The notes under the pieces: model-generated
Database searches by the model: none
Told to the model about the DNA's origin: nothing
What the model saw: only the letters and a program-made list of their open reading frames with translations
Made by a program: the position numbers and the translations under genes
Shown here: positions 11,508 to 21,099 of the stretch, in pieces
How positions within the stretch are numbered: the stretch's first letter is position 1
How the letters are laid out: each line of letters starts with the position of its first letter
Source: Mesorhizobium erdmanii USDA 3471
GTDB taxonomy: Bacteria; Pseudomonadota; Alphaproteobacteria; Rhizobiales; Rhizobiaceae
NCBI RefSeq assembly: GCF_000472705.1
Contig: NZ_AXAE01000013.1
Location: 124,001-188,000, forward strand
Reading direction: 5' to 3'
DNA: 64,000 nucleotides

Positions 11508-11546
11508 GCCCTTCGGGCACCTTCTCCCCGTGAAACGGGGAGAAGG
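11508..11546. repeat. Hairpin repeat/terminator between convergent genes
   Basis: Two adjacent hairpins: GCCC-TTC-GGGC at 11508-11518 and a perfect 12-bp stem (CCTTCTCCCCGT with ACGGGGAGAAGG, 3-base loop) at 11520-11546. It separates the VOC gene from the convergent prfC and is a second copy of the element at 7930. Confidence 0.65.
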
Positions 11547-11552
11547 AAGAGG

Positions 11553-13145
11553 TCAAGCGGCCTTTTCGCGGACCTGGTAGTCCTTGATCGTGGCGAAGCG
11601 GATCGCCTTCCAGCGCTCGGCTTCGTAGTTCAGCGAGAAAGCGTGCTGGGCCAGGAATACCGGATCGTTGTCGAGGTCGCGGGCGATGTCGCCGCGATGC
11701 GCTTCGATGAAGCGGTGCACTTCGGCCTTGTCGTCGGCCGAAATCCAGCGGCAGACGGAAAAGCGCGACATCTCGAATTCGACCGGCAGCGTGTATTCGA
11801 AATTCAGCCGCTCCTTCAGCACGTCGAGTTGCAGGGCGCCGACGACGCCGACGATGGCCGGCGAGCCGTCCTCGGGCGAGAACAGCTGCACGACCCCTTC
11901 CTCGGCCATCTGGTGCAGCGCTTCCTTAAGTTTTTTCGCCTTCATCGCGTCGCCAAGCCGGACGCGGCGCAGGATTTCCGGGGCGAAATTCGGTACGCCC
12001 CGGAACAGGATCTCCTCGCCCTCGGTCAGCGTGTCGCCAATGCGCAGCGTGCCGTGGTTGGGGATGCCGACAACATCGCCGGCAAAGGCTTCGTCCGCCG
12101 TGACGCGGGTGCGGGCGAAGAAGAATTGCGGCGCCGACAGGCTCATCGGTTTGCCGGTGCGCACCAGCTTGGCCTTCATGCCGCGCTCGAGCTTGCCCGA
12201 GCAGACGCGCACGAAAGCGATGCGGTCCCGATGGTTGGGGTCCATGTTGGCCTGGATCTTGAAGACGAAGGAGGTCATCTTGTCCTCAGTCGCCTCTACC
12301 TTGCGGGTGTCGGCCTCCTGCGCGCGAGGCGGCGGGCCGAAGGCGCCAAGCGCCTCGATCAGGTCGCGCACGCCGTAATTGCGCAGCGCCGAGCCGAAAT
12401 AGACCGGCGTCAGATGGCCTTCGCGAAAGGCTTCTATATCAAGGGGCCTGCACGCTTCTCGCGCGAGCTCCAGCTCCTCGATGAAGGCCTCGCGCTCGTT
12501 TTCCGGCAGCAGGCCGGCGACGCGGTTGGAATCGGGACCGTTGACCGGCGTGCGCTCCTTCTCGTCGTCGCCCTTGCGCACGGCGTTCAAGGCCAGGTGG
12601 TAGGTGCCGGAAAACGTCTTGCCACGGCCGATCGGCCAGGTGATGGGGGCCGTATCCAAGGCCAGCTTCTGCTCGATCTCGTCGAGAATTTCGAACGGAT
12701 CACGGCTTTCGCGGTCCATCTTGTTGACGAAGGTGATGATCGGAATGTCACGCAGCCGGCAAACCTCGAACAGTTTCAGCGTGCGCGGCTCGATGCCCTT
12801 GGCGGCGTCGATGACCATGACCGCCGAGTCGACCGCAGACAGCGTGCGGTAGGTGTCGTCGGCGAAGTCCTCGTGGCCGGGCGTGTCGAGCAGGTTGAAG
12901 ACATTGTCCTCATATTCGAACGTCATCACCGAGGTGACGACCGAAATGCCGCGCTCGCGCTCGATCTTCATCCAGTCGGACCGGGTCTGGATACGATCCT
13001 TCTTGGCCTTGACCTCGCCGGCAAGCTGGATGGCGCCGCCAAACAGCAGCAGCTTTTCAGTGAGCGTCGTCTTGCCGGCGTCGGGGTGGGCGATGATCGC
13101 GAAAGTGCGGCGGCGCGCTACTTCCTCTGGTATTGTTTCGGGCAT
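11553..13145 (-). CDS. prfC: Peptide chain release factor 3
   Basis: A 530-residue translational GTPase, matching E. coli RF3 (529). RF3 uses GTP to recycle RF1/RF2 from the ribosome after peptide release. G1 is AHPDAGKTTLTEK, G3 DTPGHEDF, G4 NKMD. The C-terminal RF3-specific domain includes VVGALQLDVLKERL. The start ATG at 13145 follows MPETIPEEVARRRTFAI, replacing a longer open frame to 13220 that has no family match. It is divergent from the flavoprotein gene at 13341. Confidence 0.95.
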   Translation of the reverse strand: MPETIPEEVARRRTFAIIAHPDAGKTTLTEKLLLFGGAIQLAGEVKAKKDRIQTRSDWMKIERERGISVVTSVMTFEYEDNVFNLLDTPGHEDFADDTYRTLSAVDSAVMVIDAAKGIEPRTLKLFEVCRLRDIPIITFVNKMDRESRDPFEILDEIEQKLALDTAPITWPIGRGKTFSGTYHLALNAVRKGDDEKERTPVNGPDSNRVAGLLPENEREAFIEELELAREACRPLDIEAFREGHLTPVYFGSALRNYGVRDLIEALGAFGPPPRAQEADTRKVEATEDKMTSFVFKIQANMDPNHRDRIAFVRVCSGKLERGMKAKLVRTGKPMSLSAPQFFFARTRVTADEAFAGDVVGIPNHGTLRIGDTLTEGEEILFRGVPNFAPEILRRVRLGDAMKAKKLKEALHQMAEEGVVQLFSPEDGSPAIVGVVGALQLDVLKERLNFEYTLPVEFEMSRFSVCRWISADDKAEVHRFIEAHRGDIARDLDNDPVFLAQHAFSLNYEAERWKAIRFATIKDYQVREKAA

Positions 13146-13340
13146 TCTTTGGAGTATCCGTGTGACAGGCCGGGCTTCTAGCAGCGCAGTGCCGGGCTGT
13201 CGACCGCTCCGGCAACGCAAGCGGACTACGGATGCCGTCTCTCACCATCCTTCAAGCCTGCGTGCATTTCGACATTGGCAAGCGGCCGCAGGAATGCCAC
13301 TTGGGGAACATCCCTTGCATCATGAGACAGAGGAGGAAGC

Positions 13341-14414
13341 ATGGCTTCGGAAAAACAGGTCATTGTCATCGGCGCCGGCATTATCGGTGCCTCCATCGCC
13401 TGGCATCTGACCAAGGCTGGCGCGCGGGTGACGGTCGTTTCCGAGAGCGGTGCCGGTGGCGTCGCGACACCCAATTCCTTTGCCTGGATCAACGCCAGCT
13501 GGGGCAATCCCGAGATCTATTTCCGGCTGCGCAGCCGCGCCATGGCCGAATGGAAGCGGCTGGCAAACGAACTCCCTGGGCTGCCGCTCGCCTGGTGCGG
13601 CGGACTGCGTTGGGACATGTCGGCAAGCGACATGGAAGCCTACATCGCCGAGCATTCGTCCTGGGGTTATGGCATCGAGCACATCGACCGCGCCCGCGCG
13701 GCGCGCATCGAGCCCAATCTCGCCGAGCTGCCGAACTTCGCCCTCTATGTCGCCGAGGAGGGCGTCGCCGAGCCGGTTGCGGCAACCAGGGCGCTGCTGG
13801 CCGATGCCGAACGGCATGGCGCCAGGATCATCGCCAGCACAGTCACCGCGCTGGTCAAGACCGGCGACAGGATCAGCGGCGTCGACACCTCGCATGGCCT
13901 GATGAGCGCCGACGAGGTGGTGGTCGCCGCCGGTGTCGGCTCGCCGGATCTTGCCGCGAATGTCGGCGTCACCTTGCCGATCGAAACCCCGCCCGGCCTG
14001 ATCGTCCATTCGCGGCCCTATCCGAAATTGCTCAATGGGCTGGTGCTGGCCGAGCGGCTGCACATGCGCCAGACGGCCGAGGGCCGCATCATCGCCGGCT
14101 CGGATTTCGGCGGCGCCGATCCGGGCATGGATGCCGGAGCGACCGCCCGGGAGCTGTTTGCGGTCCTGAAAGCCAGCCTACACGGCAGCGATGAGCTTGA
14201 ACTGGATTTCCATACGCTCGGCTACCGGCCGACGCCGATCGACGGCTTTCCGATCATTGGGCGCGCCGAGGGCTTGGACGGGCTCTACGTCGCGGTCATG
14301 CATTCCGGCATCACGCTGGCGCCGGCCGTAGGCCTGTTCGCCGCGAGGGAAATTCTTGACGGCGAGCGCGATCCGCTGCTGACGCCCTACGGGTTGGGCC
14401 GGTTCGCTCAGTAG
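13341..14414 (+). CDS. FAD-dependent oxidoreductase (DAO family)
   Basis: A 357-residue flavoprotein with an N-terminal dinucleotide-binding motif (VIVIGAGIIGASIAWHLTKAG) and a DAO-type C-terminus (YRPTPIDGFPIIGRAEGLDG, VAVMHSGITLAP). Family members oxidise D-amino acids, glycine, sarcosine or similar amines. No signal peptide or membrane segment is evident, so it is probably cytoplasmic. AGAGGAGG lies just before the ATG. No partner genes are adjacent, so the substrate remains open. Confidence 0.85.
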   Translation: MASEKQVIVIGAGIIGASIAWHLTKAGARVTVVSESGAGGVATPNSFAWINASWGNPEIYFRLRSRAMAEWKRLANELPGLPLAWCGGLRWDMSASDMEAYIAEHSSWGYGIEHIDRARAARIEPNLAELPNFALYVAEEGVAEPVAATRALLADAERHGARIIASTVTALVKTGDRISGVDTSHGLMSADEVVVAAGVGSPDLAANVGVTLPIETPPGLIVHSRPYPKLLNGLVLAERLHMRQTAEGRIIAGSDFGGADPGMDAGATARELFAVLKASLHGSDELELDFHTLGYRPTPIDGFPIIGRAEGLDGLYVAVMHSGITLAPAVGLFAAREILDGERDPLLTPYGLGRFAQ

Positions 14415-14436
14415 CCTGTAAGCAGATCGCAGGCAG

Positions 14437-15237
14437 CTACCCGGCCAGCGCCAGCTTGGCCGCGGCTGGAGCAAAGGGCCCGATGTCGATGCCGTCCTTC
14501 GTCATGGTGACGAAGGACGATGGCGGAATCGCTTGCCAGTCGCCACCCTCGCGATCGAAAGGTTCGGAGACGATGCATCGACCGCCACCCTTGCGAAAGC
14601 TGGAGGTGTAGAGCGTCGGCGCGTGGGCATCGGTGGCGTAACGCACCGCGTGCAGTGCCTGCCCGTCCGCGAAGGCGGCGGTGAGTTTCAGGGCAGGTTC
14701 GAGACCGGCTCGGCGGGAAGCTTCGAGCACCCGGTAGGTGGCGCGCGAGACGGCGCCTTGCGGGTCCCCAGCCAGTCCTTCGTCGATCATCAGGAGAAAG
14801 AAGAGTTCGGAATCGGTGGTGCCTTCGCGTTGGTCGAAGACGGCGTCGGACAGCGAATTCTCCAGCGCGCGGCGGATTTTTTCAAAGCCGCCGATCTGGC
14901 CGTTGTGCATGAACGACCACGGGCCGGAGATGAAGGGATGGCAGTTCATGCGGCTGGTGGCGCCGCCGGTCGAGGCCCGCACATGGGCAAGGAAGAGGCC
15001 GGATTTGATCTGCCGGCACAGGCTCTTCAGATTGGGATCGGACCAGGCCGGCAGGATATCGCGATAGAGGCCGGGCCCCGGCCGGTCGCCATACCAGGCA
15101 AGGCCGAAACCGTCGCCATTGGTCGGCGACTTGGCTTCCTGGGCGCAATGACTCTGGGCGATCAGCGAGTGACAGGGCGCCGTGAGGATGTCCTCGAGAA
15201 AGACCGCTTCACCGAGATAGGCCGCCCACCGGCACAT
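14437..15237 (-). CDS. Class II glutamine amidotransferase (YafJ/EgtC-like)
   Basis: A 266-residue Ntn-hydrolase. Cys2 of MCRWAAYLGE is the expected catalytic nucleophile after Met removal; the NGDGFGLAWYG and LAHVRASTGG motifs and the FMHNGQIGGFEKIRR segment form the glutaminase site. It has no attached synthase domain, like YafJ and EgtC. The amidated or hydrolysed substrate is unknown. It sits 15 bases downstream of the DUF6356 gene and is probably co-transcribed with it. Confidence 0.88.
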   Translation of the reverse strand: MCRWAAYLGEAVFLEDILTAPCHSLIAQSHCAQEAKSPTNGDGFGLAWYGDRPGPGLYRDILPAWSDPNLKSLCRQIKSGLFLAHVRASTGGATSRMNCHPFISGPWSFMHNGQIGGFEKIRRALENSLSDAVFDQREGTTDSELFFLLMIDEGLAGDPQGAVSRATYRVLEASRRAGLEPALKLTAAFADGQALHAVRYATDAHAPTLYTSSFRKGGGRCIVSEPFDREGGDWQAIPPSSFVTMTKDGIDIGPFAPAAAKLALAG

Positions 15238-15252
15238 TGCTTCTGTCGTCCT

Positions 15253-15501
15253 CTAGGCGCGATCCGCAAGAGCCACCGGCTCCTTGATCGCGTGCGAACC
15301 TCTGTTGTGCGTCCGCTCGTAAAGCTCGCGGACGATTCGGCTGGCGGTAGTCTCGAAGAGAAATGGCAAGAAAGCGTGAACGAGCGCGGCACCGGCCGCC
15401 ATCAGCAGGCGCGAGGAAAACCACGCCGCAAAGGCCATATGGCCAAAGTAGGTTTCACCGACCTTGGCCGGATGAGAGGTGAAAATCCTTGCGACCGACA
15501 T
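15253..15501 (-). CDS. DUF6356-family small membrane protein
   Basis: An 82-residue protein with a single hydrophobic stretch (about residues 23-50) beginning near GHMAFAAWFSSRLLMAAGAA, and the conserved SHPAKVGETYFGH motif that I recognise as the DUF6356 family of alphaproteobacteria. The function is unknown. It is the first gene of a two-gene unit with the glutamine amidotransferase and is divergent from the Lrp-type regulator, which may control it (inference). Confidence 0.7.
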   Translation of the reverse strand: MSVARIFTSHPAKVGETYFGHMAFAAWFSSRLLMAAGAALVHAFLPFLFETTASRIVRELYERTHNRGSHAIKEPVALADRA

Positions 15502-15616
15502 GCTGGGTCCCCTTCAGCACTTGAGTTCAGATAGTAGGTATCCTGACACGCCTCGTCGGTTCATTGGTCTCAAAATATCCTTGTGTTTCGCTATTCGTTG
15601 GGACAAATATCCCAAC

Positions 15617-16087
15617 ATGCCGATGGAAATCGACGAGATCGATCGAAAGCTGCTTGCCGAATTGCAACGCGACGGCACGCTGTCGGTCGACCAGCTGTCG
15701 GAACGGGTGGCCCTGTCGCGCAATGCCTGCTGGCGGCGCGTCAAGCGGCTGGAGGAGGATGGCGTGATCACCGGCCGCGTGGCGCTGGTCGACCCCGAAA
15801 AGCTCGGACTTGGCCTGTCGGTGTTCATCCTGGTCCGGACATCGAATCACGATCCGGGCTGGCTGCAGAAATTCCGGGCGGCGGTGACGGGCTTTCCCGA
15901 GATCACCGGGGTCTACCGCATGTCCGGCGACCTCGACTATGTCCTGCGCGCCCGCGTTGCCGACGTGAAGGCCTATGACCGGCTCTACCAGCGGCTAATC
16001 GCCAAGGTGGCGTTGTCAGATGTCTCCGCTTCCTTCGTCATGGAGGAGATCAAGGAGACCACGGTCGTACCGATGGAAGTGCGCTGA
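15617..16087 (+). CDS. Lrp/AsnC-family transcriptional regulator
   Basis: A 156-residue regulator: N-terminal helix-turn-helix (IDRKLLAELQRDGTLSVDQL, then LSRNACWRRVKRLEEDGVI) and a C-terminal AsnC/RAM ligand-binding domain (VYRMSGDLDYVLRARVADV). Family members are octameric regulators that respond to amino acids. I chose the ATG at 15617 (MPMEIDEIDRK); the longer open frame from 15479 overlaps the divergent gene. It likely regulates itself and possibly the divergent DUF6356 unit. Confidence 0.9.
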   Translation: MPMEIDEIDRKLLAELQRDGTLSVDQLSERVALSRNACWRRVKRLEEDGVITGRVALVDPEKLGLGLSVFILVRTSNHDPGWLQKFRAAVTGFPEITGVYRMSGDLDYVLRARVADVKAYDRLYQRLIAKVALSDVSASFVMEEIKETTVVPMEVR

Positions 16088-16182
16088 GGTGTGCTCGGTC
16101 ACAGTGATGCCCGAAAGAAAGCCGTTGATAGCGGTGCGGGCGAATTGACCGAATCGGCAATCGCGCCGATAGGATCGATTTT

Positions 16183-16668
16183 ATGCGCGCAGCCCTCCAA
16201 AACTCCTCCGTCATCGGTCCGACTGTCGGCTTCGTCAGATTGCCGCACGCCGAAGGACTTCCCCTCCCCGCTTACGAAAGCGCCGGAGCCGCCGGCATGG
16301 ACCTGCGTGCGGCGGTGCCCGATGACAGGCCCCTGCTGATCCTGCCGGGAAAACGCGCTTTGGTGCCGACCGGGCTGATCCTGGAGATTCCCGAAGGCAT
16401 GGAAGGCCAGGTGCGGCCGCGCTCCGGCCTTGCTTTCAAGCATGGCCTCACCGTCCTCAATTCACCGGGAACGGTCGACAGCGACTACCGTGGCGAGGTG
16501 AAGGTGCTGCTGATCAACCATGGTGACGAGGATTTCGCGGTGACGCGCGGCATGCGCATTGCCCAGATCGTTTTCGCCGCTGTGACGCAGGTGGCGGTGG
16601 AAGAGCGTTCGCTGGCCGGCGGCACGGCGCGAGGCTCGGGCGGGTTCGGATCGACCGGAACAGCGTGA
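16183..16668 (+). CDS. dut: Deoxyuridine 5'-triphosphate nucleotidohydrolase
   Basis: A 161-residue dUTPase that hydrolyses dUTP to dUMP and pyrophosphate, keeping uracil out of DNA and feeding thymidylate synthesis. All five motifs are visible: AGMDLRA (I), [21 protein letters not shown] (II-III region), [21 protein letters not shown], and [10 protein letters not shown] at the C-terminus that closes the active site. It acts as a homotrimer. The stop overlaps the GTG start of the HAD gene, indicating translational coupling. Confidence 0.96.
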   Translation: MRAALQNSSVIGPTVGFVRLPHAEGLPLPAYESAGAAGMDLRAAVPDDRPLLILPGKRALVPTGLILEIPEGMEGQVRPRSGLAFKHGLTVLNSPGTVDSDYRGEVKVLLINHGDEDFAVTRGMRIAQIVFAAVTQVAVEERSLAGGTARGSGGFGSTGTA

Positions 16669-17327
16669 CCAGGATACCAAAGCTTGTCATCTTCGACTGC
16701 GACGGGATACTCGTCGACACCGAAAATCTCGCCAATCGGCGCCTCGCCGAATGGCTGAGTGCCGCCGGCTACCCGACAAATTTCGAATATTGCCGCAAGA
16801 ACTTCTCCGGCCGCAGCATGGCCTCGGTGCAGAAGGAAATCGAAGCCGAGACCGAGCTCCGCCTCGGCGCCGATTTTGTTGATCGCTGGAACGCAGGGCT
16901 GCCGGATCTGTTTTCCCATGGCGTCGAGGCGATCCCTTACGTCCGGGAATTCATCGAGGCGGTCCGCGCGGCCTGTATCCCCTATTGCGTCGCCACCTCG
17001 GCCAGAATCTCGAAAATGCACATCACGCTTGGCCAGACCGGGCTGTTGCCGCTGTTCGAACATGCGCTGTTTTCCGCCACCATGGTTTCGCGCGGCAAGC
17101 CGTTCCCGGACCTGTTCCTGCACGCGGCCAGGACCATGGGCTTCGCGCCCGCCGATTGCATCGTCATCGAGGACAGCGTCGCCGGGACGCAGGCCGGCAT
17201 TGCCGCCGGCATGCGGGTGTTTTCCTATCATGGCGATCCCTATTCCGACCGCGATGGCCTGATCCAGGCCGGCGGCATCCTGTTCGACGACATGCGCGAG
17301 CTGGCCGGCCTGGTGCCGATCCACTGA
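16665..17327 (+). CDS. HAD-family hydrolase (beta-phosphoglucomutase-like phosphatase)
   Basis: A 220-residue HAD subfamily IA protein. Motif I is [11 protein letters not shown] with the Asp nucleophile, motif II the T/S of VATSARIS, motif III the Lys of RGKPFPDLF, motif [19 protein letters not shown]. Such enzymes dephosphorylate sugar phosphates or nucleotides; the exact substrate is unknown. The GTG start overlaps the dut stop by four bases, so it is almost certainly in one transcript with dut, which suggests nucleotide house-cleaning as one possibility. Confidence 0.88.
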   Translation: MTRIPKLVIFDCDGILVDTENLANRRLAEWLSAAGYPTNFEYCRKNFSGRSMASVQKEIEAETELRLGADFVDRWNAGLPDLFSHGVEAIPYVREFIEAVRAACIPYCVATSARISKMHITLGQTGLLPLFEHALFSATMVSRGKPFPDLFLHAARTMGFAPADCIVIEDSVAGTQAGIAAGMRVFSYHGDPYSDRDGLIQAGGILFDDMRELAGLVPIH

Positions 17328-17396
17328 TCCCGTTTCGACACGGCTGCACGATGCTGGAACCCGTGCTAGCGTGAGGCCTGATCTCGGGCGAAACTC

Positions 17397-18251
17397 ATGC
17401 CGACGAACCTGCTCCGCTTCACGCTCGCGTTGATGCTGCTGCCGTTCTTTTGGACGGCGGCCGGCGCGCAGGCCGTGAGCTTTCCCGAACTCGACAACCC
17501 GCTGCCCGGCCGCAGCGATGTCACTTATCTCGACCTGGCCAAGATGGTCATCCCAGACCTTAGCGCCGACAAGGACGGTTTCTACAAGGGCGGATTGCCG
17601 ATCGATATGCGCCACATTGCCGGTGGCGATGACGGCGGCTCGCCGCCGGAGACGACGAACCTGCCCAATGCGGCGGTGCTTCCCATCAAGGCTGGCGGCA
17701 AGGATCGGCTGGCGATGCTGTTCGATCTCGGCGATTCTCCCGACAGTGCCGAAGGCTATGCGGTGCTGGCGCTCTACGACGTGACGGCCAAGCCGAAACT
17801 GCTCGATGCGGCCAATGTCGCGGTCGACCGCAGCACCTATTTCCGCGAGCCGAACAAGCTTTCGATCGGCGCTGGCGACGACGTGCTCATCTCCATGAGC
17901 ACGCATTTCAATTCCAACCAGGGCTATGTGAGTACGCTGCTGATCCTGCCTCGCGAGGACCGCCTTCAATTGGTCGACACGATCAACACGTTCGATGAGA
18001 ACGTCTGCGCCTACAAACGCACCCAGGATCTGGCCTTCCTGACGCTGGACGACGGAAAGCCTTATGCGGCGATCAAGGTGACGGCGACCGACGCCACGGT
18101 GCCGAGTGGTGAAAGTTGCGATGAGGCTGCGCCCGATGTAGCGTCGCACGACATTTCCGTCACCTACCATTGGGACACGAAGACTTCACACTACGTCAAG
18201 GATTCCGATGCGTTCGAGAAGTTGTCAGCAGAGAACGCGAAACGCTTCTGA
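17397..18251 (+). CDS. Secreted hypothetical protein
   Basis: A 284-residue protein beginning with a clear Sec signal peptide (RFTLALMLLPFFWTAAGAQA, cleavage near residue 26). The mature part has no motif I recognise; it is rich in Asp and Ser, with a cysteine pair in the last third (DENVCAYK and GESCDEAAPD) that could form a disulphide in the periplasm. It follows the HAD gene by 69 bases and precedes the PEP-mutase-like gene in the same direction. Function unknown. Confidence 0.75.
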   Translation: MPTNLLRFTLALMLLPFFWTAAGAQAVSFPELDNPLPGRSDVTYLDLAKMVIPDLSADKDGFYKGGLPIDMRHIAGGDDGGSPPETTNLPNAAVLPIKAGGKDRLAMLFDLGDSPDSAEGYAVLALYDVTAKPKLLDAANVAVDRSTYFREPNKLSIGAGDDVLISMSTHFNSNQGYVSTLLILPREDRLQLVDTINTFDENVCAYKRTQDLAFLTLDDGKPYAAIKVTATDATVPSGESCDEAAPDVASHDISVTYHWDTKTSHYVKDSDAFEKLSAENAKRF

Positions 18252-18325
18252 ACCAAGCGCATTCGTTTGCCCAGCCGCGGACACCGCGATAGCATCCGCG
18301 CCGACACTCGTGATGGGGAGCATTC

Positions 18326-19129
18326 ATGGACAAGGGCAAGATCTTTCGCGACCTGCATGCCTCGACCTTCGTCATGCCCAATCCCTGGGATCCGGGCACG
18401 ACCAAGCTACTCGGCTCCTTCGGTTTCAAGGCGCTGGCGACGACCAGCGCCGGCTTTGCCTTTTCGCGCGGCCTGCCAGACGGCGCCGTGAGCTTCGAAC
18501 AGATGATCCACCATTGCCGCGAGGTGACGGCGGCGACCGACCTGCCGGTCTCGGCGGATCTCGAGAAAGGCAAAGGAGACAGCGCCGAGCAGGCCGCCGA
18601 AACCATCTTCGCGGCGGAAGCGGCCGGCCTTGCCGGCTGCTCGATCGAGGACCACACCGGCGATCCCGACAAGCCGATCTATGATTTTGCGCATGCGGTC
18701 GAACGCGTCGCGGCGGCGGTCGAGGCGGCGCGGGCACTCAAGCGCGATTTCGTCTTCACGGCGCGGGCCGAGAATTTTCTCTGGGGCAAGTCCGACCTCG
18801 ACGACACCATTAAGCGGCTGCAGGCCTTCGAGAAGGCCGGTGCCGACGTGCTCTACGCGCCGGGCATCGGCGACGTCGAGATGGTGCGCACCCTCTGCTC
18901 AGCGGTCGGCAAGCCGGTCAACGTCATGGCGAAGCCAGGCTTCACCATCGCCGATCTTGCCATGGCCGGCGTCAAACGCATTTCGCTGGGGCCGTGGCTG
19001 ACCAACTTCGCCTACGGCATGCTGGAGACGGCGGCGCGCGAAATCCAGCAGGACGGCACGTTCGGCTTCACCCGCGCCGCCATGCCGTTCGGCAAATTGC
19101 AGGAGCTGTTCGGCAAATCCCTCGGCTAG
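18326..19129 (+). CDS. Isocitrate lyase/phosphoenolpyruvate mutase family enzyme
   Basis: A 267-residue alpha/beta-barrel of the ICL/PEPM superfamily. Typical segments are VMPNPWDPGTTKLLGSFGF, ADLEKGKGD, IEDHTGDPDKPIYD (acidic Mg ligand region), TARAENF and ADVLYAPGIGD. Characterised relatives act on C-C or C-P bonds of oxaloacetate, 2-methylisocitrate or phosphonopyruvate. The catalytic Cys of true lyases (KKCGH) is not seen, so the reaction is uncertain. It is in the same direction as the secreted hypothetical, 74 bases downstream. Confidence 0.82.
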   Translation: MDKGKIFRDLHASTFVMPNPWDPGTTKLLGSFGFKALATTSAGFAFSRGLPDGAVSFEQMIHHCREVTAATDLPVSADLEKGKGDSAEQAAETIFAAEAAGLAGCSIEDHTGDPDKPIYDFAHAVERVAAAVEAARALKRDFVFTARAENFLWGKSDLDDTIKRLQAFEKAGADVLYAPGIGDVEMVRTLCSAVGKPVNVMAKPGFTIADLAMAGVKRISLGPWLTNFAYGMLETAAREIQQDGTFGFTRAAMPFGKLQELFGKSLG

Positions 19130-19148
19130 AAGGGCCGGTAGCTGACGG

Positions 19149-19847
19149 TTAGCGACGGCTCTCTCGCGCCGAAATCGCCTTGTGCAGATGCACCATCATG
19201 GCGGCGGCAAAGAGGGGTGTCAGCAGATTGAGCAGCGGCACCGCAAGAAAGGCCGCGATGACCAGCCCGGCAAGGAAGACCGTGCCAGCGTAGTTCCTGC
19301 GCAAGGCCCTGGCCTCGTCTTCGGCGCGAAAGCGCATGGCGGCGAATTCGAAGAATTCGCGGCCGAGCAGATAGCCGTTGACGATGAAGAAGGCGGCGAT
19401 GTTGATGCCCGGCACAAGCAGAAGCAGGAGCGCGACGATGTTGCCTGCTATGACGACACCGAAGAATTTAACCGCCAGCACCAGCGAACGCAGCGCCGGC
19501 ATGGCACGGCCGGGCGGGTCGGCGGAATAGTCGGTGCGCTCGACCACCTCGGCGACATCGTCGAGGAAGAGGCCGGCGATCACCGCCGTGACCGGCGCGA
19601 CAAGCAGCGCCATGCCGAAGGCAAGCACGATCGCCGCGATGATGCCGCCCAGCCAGCCGGCCCAGGACGGTATGCCGGGCAACAGCGTCTCGAGCCATGG
19701 CAGGGCCAGCCATTCGACAAGGCTCGTCAGGCCGAACCACAAGGCAACCAGCGCCAGCACGGTCAGGCCCAGCGTCTTGATGAACACTGCGCGAAACGGC
19801 GGCGAGAGCAGCTCGAAGGCCGCAGCGCGGGCAGCGTCGAAAATCAC
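19149..19847 (-). CDS. EI24/CysZ-like integral membrane protein
   Basis: A 232-residue protein with four or more hydrophobic helices and the EI24-domain signature segments VPGINIAAFFIVNGYLLGREF and FEFAAMRF. CysZ is a sulfate permease and other EI24 proteins are of unknown role, so sulfate transport is only possible. It starts with GTG at 19847 (MIFDAARAAAFELLSPPFR). It is convergent with the PEP-mutase-like gene. Confidence 0.82.
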   Translation of the reverse strand: MIFDAARAAAFELLSPPFRAVFIKTLGLTVLALVALWFGLTSLVEWLALPWLETLLPGIPSWAGWLGGIIAAIVLAFGMALLVAPVTAVIAGLFLDDVAEVVERTDYSADPPGRAMPALRSLVLAVKFFGVVIAGNIVALLLLLVPGINIAAFFIVNGYLLGREFFEFAAMRFRAEDEARALRRNYAGTVFLAGLVIAAFLAVPLLNLLTPLFAAAMMVHLHKAISARESRR

Positions 19848-19936
19848 CGTGCATCAACCCCAGGTCAGCGGACACCGCCGAAAGGCGGAACGTTCACGAG
19901 ATAGGCAGCGCGGGTCGCGAGCACAAGCGCGGGTCG

Positions 19937-20839
19937 CTACCTAGCAAACGCCGGCTTTCTGACCGGGATGGTCATGGCCGCGACGCCGGCAATGACAAAG
20001 GCCATGCCGAACCACACGGTCGGCCCGAGGCTTTCGCCGAGGACGGCGGCGCCGATGCCGACGCCGATCGGCACGCGCAGATAGGCCTGCGACGTGGTGC
20101 CGACCGAACCCAGCGTGTGGATGAGGCGGAAATAGATGACGAAGGCGAGCGCCGTCGAGAAGACCGACAGGCCGATCAGGGACAGGATCGAGGCCATCGA
20201 CGGTGCGAGCGTCCAGGGCTGGTCGACCGCCAGGCTGAGCGGCACCAGCATGACGGCACCGCAGAGCATCGAGCCGGCGGCCGGCAGCATCGGATCTAGA
20301 CCCTTGAAGCCACGGCCGAAGATGGCGGCACCGGCATAGCAGACCGTCGCCACGACGATGGCGATTTGCGCCCACAATTCGTGACCGAGGCCACCCAGCG
20401 CCTCGGTGCCGACGATGAGGCAGATACCGGCTATGCCGGCGCCGACACCGACCAGTTTGCGCACCGTGACCGGCTCATGGCGGGTGATGAGCGCGGTGAA
20501 AACGAAGGTGAAGATCGGCGAGGTCGCATTGAGGATGGTGGCAAGGCCGGCATCGACCGAGCGCTCGGCCGCAGCGATCAGCGTGAACGGGATGACGCTG
20601 TTGAGGCAGGCCTGGAAGGCAAAGCGGCGCCAGCTTGCAGCGTCGCCCGGCATGGTCAGCCCGCGCCAACGGATGATGGCGAACAGGATGCCACCGGCGA
20701 TCATGGTGCGGGCCGCGATGAAGGTGACCGGCGGGATCGTTTCGACGCCGATCTTAATGAAGGTGTAGGAAGCGCCCCACAGCACAGCCAGAACGCCGAG
20801 CAATGCCAGGTCGGTGGTTGTATCGCTCTTTGCAGACAT
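19937..20839 (-). CDS. DMT superfamily transporter (EamA type)
   Basis: A 300-residue membrane protein with about ten hydrophobic helices forming two EamA repeats. The start is the ATG at 20839 (MSAKSDTTTDLALLG); an upstream ATG in the same frame at 20881 is less likely. Family members are drug/metabolite exporters; no substrate is indicated. It differs clearly in sequence from the DMT proteins at 3574 and 60561, so these are three separate paralogues. It is divergent from the PfkB kinase gene. Confidence 0.8.
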   Translation of the reverse strand: MSAKSDTTTDLALLGVLAVLWGASYTFIKIGVETIPPVTFIAARTMIAGGILFAIIRWRGLTMPGDAASWRRFAFQACLNSVIPFTLIAAAERSVDAGLATILNATSPIFTFVFTALITRHEPVTVRKLVGVGAGIAGICLIVGTEALGGLGHELWAQIAIVVATVCYAGAAIFGRGFKGLDPMLPAAGSMLCGAVMLVPLSLAVDQPWTLAPSMASILSLIGLSVFSTALAFVIYFRLIHTLGSVGTTSQAYLRVPIGVGIGAAVLGESLGPTVWFGMAFVIAGVAAMTIPVRKPAFAR

Positions 20840-21030
20840 GGGCTCGCCGCTCTCGCATATGATCGGGCTTGTTCTAGGCAACGCCGCGAAGAAATGCTTC
20901 GTCCACGGTCGAATTATCGTAGCGCCTGGTTGTCACCGCCGCGCGGGAACGACAGAAAATCGGTTGCCAATTTTCGGGCTCTTGCTGTAGACCCGCCCGG
21001 GCGTGGCAAGAAGCCGGCTCTCTCTTTGTA

Positions 21031-21076
21031 CGCAATTCCTGTGGGAAAACCGCTAAGCACTTTTCCTGGAATTGCT
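21031..21076. repeat. Palindromic intergenic repeat (GCAATTCC...GGAATTGC family), copy 1
   Basis: CGCAATTCC and GGAATTGCT form the outer inverted arms, with GGGAAAAC and TTTTCC sequence between. A second member lies at 40857-40926. It lies just upstream of the PfkB-kinase gene and could provide an RNA structure in its leader. Confidence 0.55.
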
Positions 21077-21099
21077 CTAGGTTTTTGGTGGAGACATTG

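Noticed and set aside
11643..13181. 512-codon open frame opposite prfC
   Set aside because: It is exactly antisense to a well-supported RF3 gene and its translation has the Arg/Ala/His-rich look of a GC-rich shadow frame, without motifs.
16485..18170. 561-codon minus-strand frame across dut, the HAD gene and the secreted protein
   Set aside because: It spans the antisense of three supported genes; no family features.
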